This document shows positions 27,901 to 33,298 of a stretch of 33,298 bases of DNA, piece by piece. Within the stretch, counting starts at the first letter, position 1, and each line of letters starts with the position of its first letter. The notes beneath the pieces are model-generated. The model was not told the DNA's origin, did not search any database, and was given only the letters and a program-made list of their open reading frames with translations. This DNA comes from Pirellulales bacterium (GTDB lineage: Bacteria > Planctomycetota > Planctomycetia > Pirellulales > DATAWG01). Location: assembly GCA_035939775.1 (NCBI GenBank), contig DASZFO010000004.1, forward strand, positions 1 to 33,298, in the 5' to 3' direction. The position numbers and the translations under genes were made by a program.

Positions 27901-27978
27901 AAGAGCCACGCGCTCCGCGGAGGATTGCTTTCCCAACGCGGCAAAGAAGATCGATTCGAGGGGAGATGAATTGCTCAT
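24910..27978 (-). CDS. Ser/Thr protein kinase with C-terminal TPR array
   Basis: This 1022-residue PknB-type kinase has a regulatory N-terminus, then the kinase domain at about 78-375: P-loop GEGGMG (88-93), Lys111 in VALKII, catalytic HRDLKPTN with Asp204, DFG Asp225, and YMSPEQA. All key residues are present, so it should be active. A single membrane helix (TLLTAGAVMIALVLGTVIST) lies near 405-424. The rest holds about ten TPRs of the kinesin-light-chain type with a 42-residue period (GPEHPDTL, LADAYLRAGR, EALPMIAEAL). The kinase would face the cytoplasm and the TPRs the other side. The ECF sigma factor gene upstream on the same strand suggests a shared signalling pathway, as in many planctomycetes. 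Confidence 0.93.
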   Translation of the reverse strand: MSNSSPLESIFFAALGKQSSAERVALLDEACAGNDELRGRVERMLAAQADAGSFLEHPASAPDVTSDLPLREGPSTVIGPYKLLEQIGEGGMGVVFMAEQIRPVQRRVALKIIKAGMDTRQVVARFEAERQALALMDHPNIARVLDAGATETGRPYFVMELVRGVPMTEYCDEKRLSIRERLELFVTICQAVQHAHQKGIIHRDLKPTNVLVTQLDGRPLAKVIDFGVAKATGQKLTDKTLFTGFAQLIGTPLYMSPEQAELSAQDVDTRSDIYSLGVLLYELLSGTTPFDSQRLKSVAFDELRRIIREEEPPRPSTRLTTLALEAASTVGTQRKSDPRQLTRLFRGELDWIVMKCLEKDRTRRYETASALAGDVERYLHDEPVQACPPSVRYRFRKFARRNKATLLTAGAVMIALVLGTVISTWQAIRAYDAEAQTSIKQRAADAFQQLFFNAFTNGDIKRDGRTVTIVEALDRSAKEVQEKFADDPRTKALLLELIGHSYHGLALEHEANQLLDQALELRIGALDRDDANTLNAINNLTIVYRANGRFDEAFRLDEENVKVCEGKLGHEHPITTQAMVCLAEDHRSAGRFDQAIPLYMEVLKLRTAKQGPEHPDTLWTKCTLADAYLRAGRLNEALPMIAEALSLGKAKLGPQHPQTLDAMGIQANAFQDAGRVDEAVQLREEELKLRKAKMGPERRETLASMGNLADAYRAAGRFDEAVRLLEESLKIMTAKLGRDYPDTLAMMGNLANAYQDAGRSDDAVRLYEQALGLEKAKLGPDHHDTLASMADLAADYQRAGRTIAAIRLGEETLKLMKAKFGPEHPNTLTVMSNLAIAYSDAGRSDEAIRLTEEAFKFKKAILGPEHPDTLSSMNNLVSAYVDANRLAEAEPLTREFLEIRERVRPDDWWNFMIRSLLGEVLLGLKKYAEAEPLLISGYEGMQDRAARIPPSFKPRLGDALQRLVQLYEATKQPEKVAAWKAKLAEFEKANPTVPIELTPPTKKPESATESKPASAVTNKSGK

Positions 27979-27990
27979 GGGAGACTTTCT

Positions 27991-28092
27991 TGAAGCAGTT
28001 TCAAAGCCGCGGGGGAGAAAGGGACAGTCCCCGTTTTGCTCCGCGGACTGCGCAAAAGGGGGTCAGTCCCCGGCGGCTTTGAGACAGCTTCA
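27991..28092. repeat. Composite nested palindrome (copy 2)
   Basis: The outer arms TGAAGCAGTTTCAAAGCCGC (27991-28010) and, inverted, GCGGCTTTGAGACAGCTTCA pair with few mismatches. The inside, GGGACAGTCCCCGTTTTGC and GCAAAAGGGGGTCAGTCCC, is inverted again and matches copy 1 at 15.7 kb. The outer arms differ from the other two copies while the core is shared. It lies directly before the kinase start codon. Confidence 0.8.
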
Positions 28093-28098
28093 CTAATG

Positions 28099-28132
28099 AA
28101 CAGTGCGACAAACAGCCCGCGAACCCCTCACA
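28099..28132. repeat. 34-bp dispersed repeat (copy 2)
   Basis: This matches 23785-23818 with two mismatches (AACAGTGCGACAAAC ... GCGAACCCCTCACA). It is sandwiched between the composite palindrome and an ACGGAT-type inverted repeat. Confidence 0.7.
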
Positions 28133-28171
28133 GAATATCCGGGTTTGTGAGTCTAGCCGTTAGAAGCAGAG

Positions 28172-28265
28172 AACCACGGATTACACGGATTTCACGGATG
28201 AGATCGTGCAGCAAATGGATTCGCCCTTGTTTTGAAAATCCGTGTCATCCGTGAAATCCGTGGTT
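28172..28265. repeat. ACGGAT-type inverted repeat
   Basis: A 28-nt arm (AACCACGGATTACACGGATT then TCACGGAT) is inverted at 28238-28265 with three mismatches. Each arm has short tandem ACGGAT units. Similar phrases are common between genes in planctomycetes and relatives. Here it could form a long hairpin after the sigma factor gene and before the kinase gene. Confidence 0.7.
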
Positions 28266-28294
28266 TGCTACATTTGGGTGAAGTTGCCCAGATT

Positions 28295-28870
28295 CTATGG
28301 ATCGGGGTCCCGTGGTTGGTCCGCGAGTTCGGAAAACAGCCAGGAGCGGGCGAATGTCCAGTGGCGCTCGGCCGTGGCCAGGGAGATTCCGAGGGCTGAG
28401 GCGGCCTCGGGCATGGTCAGCCCGGCGAAGAAGCGGAGTTTCACCAGATCCGCCTTGGCCGGCTCGATGGCCGAAAGTTTTGTCAGAGCTTCATCGAGGG
28501 CGAGCAAGTCGAGCGACGGCGGTTCGGATACCGAGCAGGCCGAATCGAGATCGACGCGCCGCCGCTCGCCGCCGTGCTTGAGCCGCCGCTTATGCCGGGC
28601 CTGTTCGACGAGGATTCGCCGCATCGCCTCCGCGGCCGCGGCAAAGAAGTGCCCGCGGCTGTTCCAGCGCTGATCGCCGTCGCCGCCGACCAGCCGCAGA
28701 TAAGCATCGTGGACGAGCGCGGTCGCCTGGAGCGTCTGTCCGGGTTTTTCTTGCGCCAAGCGCTGGGCGGCCAGTCTGCGCAATTCGTTATAGACGAGCG
28801 GCAAGAGTTGCTCGGCCGCACTTGGATCACCTTTTTCGACGGCGGACAGAATCCGCGTGACGTCGTTCAT
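28295..28870 (-). CDS. ECF-type RNA polymerase sigma factor (Sig-70_X6-like)
   Basis: This 191-residue protein has sigma region 2 in residues 1 to about 95 (AEQLLPLVYNELRRLAAQRL, TALVHDAYLRL, AMRRILVEQARHKRR) and region 4 in 130-180 with a helix-turn-helix (LTMPEAASALGISLATAERH, then WTFARSWL). The wording fits the planctomycete/acidobacterial family often called Sig-70_X6. These factors usually sit beside a Ser/Thr kinase instead of a classical anti-sigma factor; the TPR kinase 316 nt downstream fits this. Phosphorylation control of the factor is inference. The spacer to the kinase holds three repeats, so transcription may not run through freely. Confidence 0.92.
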   Translation of the reverse strand: MNDVTRILSAVEKGDPSAAEQLLPLVYNELRRLAAQRLAQEKPGQTLQATALVHDAYLRLVGGDGDQRWNSRGHFFAAAAEAMRRILVEQARHKRRLKHGGERRRVDLDSACSVSEPPSLDLLALDEALTKLSAIEPAKADLVKLRFFAGLTMPEAASALGISLATAERHWTFARSWLFSELADQPRDPDP

Positions 28871-29377
28871 TTTGGCGTCGCAATGGAGGCCCGCGGAACT
28901 TCTAGTGAGTCGAGCGGCATGCTCGGTCAGGCTCGGAATTGTCGCTATCGATCCGACCGACCGGATGGAATCTCACGGTCGGAACATTCCCCCCACGATA
29001 GGCGTCCTGACAAACGAAGTCAAACGATGGAAGATCTGCCCTGTCGCGCCGGTTTTCGTGAAGCCTTCCCCAGACCTTATCGGGCAGCGTACGGGTCGCG
29101 AGAGTGTTGAAATAGAGGAGATGGATTGCGGATGCTGATAGCGCAAATCCGATCGCGCTCATCGATTGAGCTAATTGCACCGCTAGCGCGCTTGAGTAAG
29201 CAAGCGACACCGACCGCACGACCGCGCCCGGTCGAGAGACGGCACTCATCTTCCCGATAAGTAACACGGCGGCGGGCGGCGGACTTCCGTGGACGCAATT
29301 TCAGAACTGCCGATCGTTGTGCTCGGTCACCGCCGGGTGAAGGCTTCCCGTTGATCCAATTCGCTCAGTCAATCGCT
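28871..29377. other. Spacer without a clear gene
   Basis: This is the region between the divergent sigma-factor gene and the secreted-protein gene. A 121-codon minus frame at 28902-29267 has a weakly hydrophobic start, but its second half reads like random sequence. No tRNA, strong hairpin or clear repeat is seen. Promoters for both neighbours should lie here, though none is convincing. Confidence 0.5.
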
Positions 29378-30277
29378 ATGTTCGCCCGGTCTTTTTCGTG
29401 TCGTTCATTGCCGAGTTGGTATCTCGGTTTACCGCTCTGCCTCGCTCTGTGGTGCAGCTTAACGGACCTCTCGCGAGCCGAACGGCCGCGCGATCGCTCG
29501 GAGAAGAACGCCGTTCGCGGGTTGACTGGCGATTTTGACGGTATTGGCTTCGTGCTCTGGATTTCGCGAGATCAGGCACAACAGCTTCTGCCGAAGAACC
29601 CCGACCTGCGGTTGGACTACCCCGGCGGCGGCCAGCGCTATCCGATCGTGCTTCTGCTCGGCGCGCAACAAGACGTGGGGGTGCAATTCGGGCGCGGATA
29701 TGTCCATCCGCGGTTTCTCAAGCATTACGAGAACGCCTACGTGATCGTGCCCTATTTGCGGCACCCGGCGCTCGCGAGCTACGGCTACACATTTTCACGG
29801 ATTTATGTCTCGGACGAGCGGATCGTCGAGGACGGGACCAAGCTGAATCACTCCCCAAAGGTCCATGCCGAGATCGAAGACCAGTCGGACCGGTTTGTGA
29901 TAAACTTTGAGGGGCAGCGGCGGATTGACCTGGCGATCCGAGAACGGCCGACCACCGGCAATCTTGCCGGCGGTGCCACCGAAGGCAATGTCCGCGAAGC
30001 TTCGTCGCGCAACAGCGGCAATCCGCCCTCGACGCCCGATTTTCTGCGCGAGGTCTTCAAGCAACCGAAAATCGAGTTTTCTCCGAATCCGCACGTCTTC
30101 GATTTCGACTTCATGGCCGAGGCGTCGGCGGTCCGTCCGGTGGAAGTCTCCGGCACGATTATCTTGCAGCCAGCGGCAGGTTCGGCGGCCGGCGCGGCCG
30201 ACATTGCGGCCCTCGCACCGGGCCATCAAGTCGAAGCGATCCACTTTTCCAGTCATTGGACGAAAAAGCCGGAATAG
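29378..30277 (+). CDS. Secreted protein of unknown function
   Basis: This protein of about 299 residues starts at the first ATG (an in-frame TTG lies at 29351). A signal peptide is visible (WYLGLPLCLALWCSLTDLSRA). The mature part has DGIGFVLWISRDQAQQLLP, YPIVLLLGAQQDVGVQFGRG, YVHPRFLKHYENAYVIVPYL, and later HVFDFDFMAEA and VEVSGTIILQP, which suggest beta-rich folds, but no known motif is recognised. There are no cysteines in the mature part, and the middle (residues about 190-225) is low-complexity. It stands alone between a divergent regulator and a repeat element. The frame and export signal support a real gene; no function can be given. Confidence 0.7.
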   Translation: MFARSFSCRSLPSWYLGLPLCLALWCSLTDLSRAERPRDRSEKNAVRGLTGDFDGIGFVLWISRDQAQQLLPKNPDLRLDYPGGGQRYPIVLLLGAQQDVGVQFGRGYVHPRFLKHYENAYVIVPYLRHPALASYGYTFSRIYVSDERIVEDGTKLNHSPKVHAEIEDQSDRFVINFEGQRRIDLAIRERPTTGNLAGGATEGNVREASSRNSGNPPSTPDFLREVFKQPKIEFSPNPHVFDFDFMAEASAVRPVEVSGTIILQPAAGSAAGAADIAALAPGHQVEAIHFSSHWTKKPE

Positions 30278-30330
30278 ATGACGTCCGGGCAGATTTGCGG
30301 CTCTGGGCAAATCATTTCGGCCCGCTTGGT

Positions 30331-30396
30331 AAGAACGCCTAACAAATCCGGCTGGGCGACGGGGAACAGTCCCCGCCGGATTTGTTAGGCCTGTTA
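30331..30396. repeat. Composite nested palindrome (copy 3, short form)
   Basis: The perfect outer arms GCCTAACAAATCCGGC (30337-30352) and GCCGGATTTGTTAGGC (30375-30390) are the same as in copy 1, but the centre is reduced to a GGGGAACAGTCCCC-type piece. Copy 1 minus its inner hairpin gives this form, which suggests internal deletion or modular assembly. Confidence 0.8.
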
Positions 30397-30484
30397 AGCG
30401 GTGAGGGATTTGCCGATTTTTTCGAGAGCCCCAGAAACGATTGTGCCGATGATGGAGTAGGCACAGACTAGGGGGAATCTGCCA

Positions 30485-31318
30485 ATGAGCCAGCCGATCG
30501 TTCAATCGCTTTGGATCGGGGCGCGCCTGTCGGTCATGGAGCAGCTTTCGATCCGATCTTTCCTCAAGCACGGACATCCGTTTCATCTCTACACTTACGG
30601 AGCGGTCCGCGATGTTCCCAAGGGCGCCGTCGTTCGTTCAGGGGATGAAATCTTGCCTGAGCGCGAAATCTTCCGCTACGAAGCAGACGGTTATGGAAAA
30701 GGGAGTGTGGCCGCGTTCGCAAACTTCTTTCGCTACAAGCTGCTGCTCGAACGCGGCGGCTGGTGGACCGACTTGGACAGCGTCTGCATCCGCCCGCTCG
30801 ATTTCGCCGAGGAGCACGTGCTTGGTTACGAGCGCGAGCCGGACGGGCGACGGCAAGTCGCGGTGGGATTGATCAAGGCGCCGATCGGTAGTCCGCTGAT
30901 GGGATATTGCTGGCAGCGCTGTCAGCAAACGGACCGCGCTCGCCTGGTGTGGGGCGAGACCGGGCCGCGACTCATGGCCGAGGCGATCGAGCGCGTGCGC
31001 GTGCCAGTGCGGCTTCTTGAGCCGGCAGCGTTTTATCCGATCGACTATTGGCAGATTTGGCAGTTGATCCGCGAGCGGCAGATGCCCGAGCGATGCTATT
31101 CGATTCACCTCTGGAACTCGATGTGGCGACGGGAGCGATTGGATCCAGATGCGGTGTACGATCTGGAAAGCGTCTATGAGCAGCTCAAGCGGCGGTTTGG
31201 CGTCGCTTCGCCGGTCGGCGCGGATTATGGCCCTGGCTGGCTGAGCATCGGGAAACTGCGGCTGCGGCAGTTCAAGTCCGGTCTGCGGAAAACCCGCCCA
31301 GTGCTCCGGGCCGCGTAA
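30485..31318 (+). CDS. Glycosyltransferase with DXD sugar-binding motif (GT32-like)
   Basis: This 277-residue protein resembles the small DXD glycosyltransferases (Gly_transf_sug type). The N-terminal strand-helix unit WIGARLSVMEQLSIRSFLKH is followed by HPFHLYTYG. The signature AAFANFFRYKLLLERGGWWT leads into DLDSVCIRPLDF, where Asp96-Leu-Asp98 is the DXD that binds the metal and sugar nucleotide. The later GETGPRLMAEAIERV and YSIHLWNSMWRRE match the acceptor-side motifs. There is no signal peptide or membrane segment, so it is cytoplasmic and may decorate an envelope glycan. The sugar and acceptor are unknown. GGGGGAA precedes the ATG. Confidence 0.88.
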   Translation: MSQPIVQSLWIGARLSVMEQLSIRSFLKHGHPFHLYTYGAVRDVPKGAVVRSGDEILPEREIFRYEADGYGKGSVAAFANFFRYKLLLERGGWWTDLDSVCIRPLDFAEEHVLGYEREPDGRRQVAVGLIKAPIGSPLMGYCWQRCQQTDRARLVWGETGPRLMAEAIERVRVPVRLLEPAAFYPIDYWQIWQLIRERQMPERCYSIHLWNSMWRRERLDPDAVYDLESVYEQLKRRFGVASPVGADYGPGWLSIGKLRLRQFKSGLRKTRPVLRAA

Positions 31319-31340
31319 CGATCGGCAGGTGATCGCATCG

Positions 31341-31991
31341 TCAATTCTTGGCCCATAGGCCGCGGCCGGCGCGGCGAGCGTCGTCGGCGGCCAGTCCCAG
31401 GCGGCGCTTCATCGAGGACGACGAACAGGGCGACTTCGGCGCCATTCGCAGCAAGCCGGCCCGCAGCAATTCTTCGTTCAGCATTCGACTACCGTGCTGA
31501 CCATCAACCCAGACGTAGGCCAAATAGCTGCCATCGGCGTCCTGCCGTGTTCGATCGAATTGAAGTCGCGTTTCGCCCTCCGCGATGAGCCGACGAGTGA
31601 AGCTGAGCGCCGCGGCAGATCGCGCTTCAGCGATCGCGTTTGACCCATCGTGCCCGGTTCGACGGTCCAACGGTTCAACTCCGAGCAGGTGAACCTTGAC
31701 ATGATTGGTCAACTCGAGCCGGTCGGCGGCCAAAACTTCGGCAACTTTGTAGTTGCCCTCCGGTAGATCGACAACGGCGTCGTTTCCGCTCAATTCCCAT
31801 TGCGCCGCGACGAACGCTAAGACAGAAAACGCGATCGCAATCGGCCGCCAGTGGAGACGACGGAAGCTCCGCGATCGGGCCGGCGCTAGCGCAAGCGACG
31901 CGATCCGCAGGCCGGCCAACGATCCGATCTCGCAAGACGGCGCCAACTCGCCGTCAAGGATCGTGCGATCGAGTTCGAGCGGAGCGACCAC
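31341..31991 (-). CDS. Membrane-anchored SNase-like protein, probably inactive
   Basis: This protein of about 216 residues has a membrane helix (PIAIAFSVLAFVAAQW) and a C-terminal staphylococcal-nuclease (thermonuclease)-like OB fold: YKVAEVLAADRLEL, VKVHLLGVEPLD, FTRRLIAEGETRLQFD, GSYLAYVWVDG, LNEELLRAGL, and ARRAGRGLW. Aligned to the S. aureus enzyme, the key RLLLVDTPE block becomes HLLGVEPLD (Arg35 to His, Asp40 to Glu, Glu43 to Asp) and YGRGLAY becomes DGSYLAY (Arg87 to Ser). Most catalytic positions are changed, so a binding or structural role is more likely. The start is GTG 31991, which has GGAGG 9 nt upstream; TTG 32012 is the alternative. Confidence 0.8.
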   Translation of the reverse strand: MVAPLELDRTILDGELAPSCEIGSLAGLRIASLALAPARSRSFRRLHWRPIAIAFSVLAFVAAQWELSGNDAVVDLPEGNYKVAEVLAADRLELTNHVKVHLLGVEPLDRRTGHDGSNAIAEARSAAALSFTRRLIAEGETRLQFDRTRQDADGSYLAYVWVDGQHGSRMLNEELLRAGLLRMAPKSPCSSSSMKRRLGLAADDARRAGRGLWAKN

Positions 31992-32064
31992 GTGAGACGC
32001 CCTCCGTAGCAAACGTGGACGGCCGGTTCGGCGCGCCCCAATTCAGTTTCTCTTGAAGTCGAAC

Positions 32065-32373
32065 TCAGTTCTTGCTGAAGTCGAACTGCTTCGCCGCCTC
32101 GCGCCCCAGCGGGTTCTTGACAAACTTCTTGCGGCACTCTGGGCAGAGATCGAACCGGAGCTGCTGATACACATCATCTCCTACCGCGTCGCTGCCAGCC
32201 TCTTCCATTCGCTGGAGGATCTCCTGCATCTCTTGTAAGTGGTCGCGGTCGTCGCCGCCGGCGTCAACCTCCACCGGATCGATCGCGGCATATACCTCGA
32301 TCTTGATGACGTAGCGGAGATCTTCCTCGGCGTCGATCGGTCGCTTGCACAGATCGCATGAGTAATGAATCAT
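32065..32373 (-). CDS. Small zinc-ribbon protein
   Basis: This 102-residue protein starts at ATG 32373, which has GAGGAG just upstream; a longer frame from 32430 is less likely. The first CDLC (SCDLCKRPID) and the late CPEC (LCPECRKKFV) form a typical four-cysteine zinc site. Between them lies an acidic helix (DHLQEMQEILQRMEEAG). Such small proteins recur in planctomycete genomes without a known role; protein or nucleic-acid binding is possible. It lies 73 nt from the SNase-like gene on the same strand, so both may share a transcript. Confidence 0.75.
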   Translation of the reverse strand: MIHYSCDLCKRPIDAEEDLRYVIKIEVYAAIDPVEVDAGGDDRDHLQEMQEILQRMEEAGSDAVGDDVYQQLRFDLCPECRKKFVKNPLGREAAKQFDFSKN

Positions 32374-32855
32374 CGAGTGCTCCTCACCATGGATGTGGCC
32401 GGCGTGCATCCAAGACGCCGCTTTGTACAAATGCCAATTTCATCCTAATGCGAATCCGCGGCGCGGAGCAACCCACGATTCCCGATTTTTTTGCCCCGAT
32501 CAGGTATCTGGCAGATTCTGACCAAGCGGTCGCTTGACAACGGCGCCGCGGCGTGCTTCAGAAAATGGGATGCGCGACCAACGACGAACGATGACGAATC
32601 GGTCAATTGCGTCTGGTTTCGCGGGCGGTCAATGACTATATTAAATGAAAGTTCGGCAGGGTGCGATCGGCCGATGTGCGCGATGGCCAGGCCGGCTTGG
32701 TTGGCGAGCGCACTGTTGCGGGCGCGGATGCTCCCTGCGGTCCCTCCTCGCGGTGCCGGTCGCCCACGGTGATTGGTTTCTACGAAGCGCTGGATTCATC
32801 GAAGGGGCCAGTCCCTAATTCGTCCGACAGGCGAGTAGCGAGAGGGGAGGTTTTC
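32374..32855. other. Spacer without a clear gene
   Basis: This region is divergent between the zinc-ribbon and HNH genes. A 93-codon plus frame at 32491-32772 has no RBS and no recognisable motif. TATATT at 32637-32642 is the only AT-rich box, with no matching -35. Nothing else stands out. Confidence 0.5.
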
Positions 32856-33298
32856 ATGACGCAAGGCGTGCCGGCCGGCGCACTGAGTTCCAGCGTTCTG
32901 GTTTTGAATCGGTTCTACATGGCGGTCCACGTGATCAACGTGCGCCGTGCCGTGGGGCTCTTATTCCGTGAATTGGCCGAGGTGATCCATCTCGAAGAGG
33001 GCCAATACGCCAACTACGATTTCGAGTCGTGGCGGGAGATCAGCGCGCTCAAGGCCGCCTTCAAGGAACCGCACGAGGACTGGATTCAAGGGGTGAACTT
33101 CCAGTTGCAAGTGCCGCGCGTGATTCGGCTGCTGTTCTTCGATCGTGTGCCGCGGCAGACGCTGCGATTCAACCGCCGCAACATCTTCGCCCGCGACGGC
33201 AATCAGTGCCAATACTGCGGCCGCCATTTTCCGACGAGCGAATTGAGCCTGGACCACGTCGTGCCGAGGAGCCGCGGCGGCGACACCTGCTGGGAGAA
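32856..33298 (+). CDS. HNH endonuclease family protein, 3' end outside the window
   Basis: The frame is open from ATG 32856 (GGGGAGG 6 nt upstream) to the window end, giving 147 residues. The N-terminal part (SSSVLVLNRFYMAVHVINVRR, split by function: strand then helix) and PRVIRLLFFDRVPRQTLRFN are typical of small bacterial HNH proteins. The HNH core follows: CQYCG (Cys118, Cys121), LSLDHVVPRSRGG with the Asp133-His134 pair, and CWEN, where the catalytic Asn begins the truncated end. The last Cys pair is not in the window. Such proteins may be genome-maintenance or phage-related nucleases; the context gives no clear hint. Confidence 0.9.
   Translation, partial: MTQGVPAGALSSSVLVLNRFYMAVHVINVRRAVGLLFRELAEVIHLEEGQYANYDFESWREISALKAAFKEPHEDWIQGVNFQLQVPRVIRLLFFDRVPRQTLRFNRRNIFARDGNQCQYCGRHFPTSELSLDHVVPRSRGGDTCWE

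Noticed and set aside
28902-29267. Minus-strand frame of 121 codons before the sigma factor gene
   Set aside because: The N-terminus is mildly hydrophobic, but there is no RBS and the second half looks random. I left it as spacer.
32491-32772. Plus-strand frame of 93 codons
   Set aside because: No RBS, no motif, biased composition; likely spacer.

Overview
The window looks like a piece of a GC-rich planctomycete chromosome, probably Pirellulales-like; this is inferred from gene content, as no rRNA or marker tree is available. The pointers are an N-terminal LEPR-XLL motif on a giant surface protein, a PEP-CTERM protein with autotransporter-type repeats, an ECF sigma factor next to a Ser/Thr kinase with kinesin-light-chain-type TPRs, secreted Hint-domain paralogues, an LTXXQ-like protein, and many nested palindromic repeats between genes.

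Layout. 1-4361: a lipoprotein gene cut by the window edge (-), a hicA-hicB toxin-antitoxin pair (+), and a membrane-anchored TPR protein (-). 4669-12582: three large secreted proteins on the + strand, two tandem paralogues ending in a Hint autoprocessing domain followed by a TPR/CHAT protease-like protein. 12648-12962: a small secreted protein (-). 13144-15670: a leucine block with a promoter, a Leu-rich leader peptide, an alternative-fold attenuator, leuA, tRNA-Leu(UAA), and a GNAT acetyltransferase starting 3 nt after the tRNA. 15993-18145: an LTXXQ-like secreted protein and a GH71/99-like hydrolase. 18228-23650: two large surface proteins (-). 23945-24645: a DUF104/PIN toxin-antitoxin pair (+). 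24910-28870: an ECF sigma factor and TPR kinase (-). 29378-33298: a secreted protein of unknown function, a DXD glycosyltransferase, a degenerate SNase-like protein, a small zinc-ribbon protein, and an HNH endonuclease cut by the window end.

How parts work together. The clearest regulatory unit lies upstream of leuA: a leader ORF with five Leu codons within seven codons, a 13-of-14 antiterminator pairing that competes with a protector stem in the Leu codons, and a strong terminator 18 nt before the leuA start. This is the textbook layout for leucine-sensing, ribosome-mediated attenuation. The most unusual protein-coding locus is Hint-Hint-CHAT, a possible secreted autoprocessing/protease-like module whose function is unknown.

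Spacers are rich in repeats. A composite palindrome with a GGGACAGTCCCC core occurs three times, REP-like hairpins occur at tRNA-Leu and near 23.7 kb, and the spacer between the sigma factor and kinase genes is built mostly of three different repeats.
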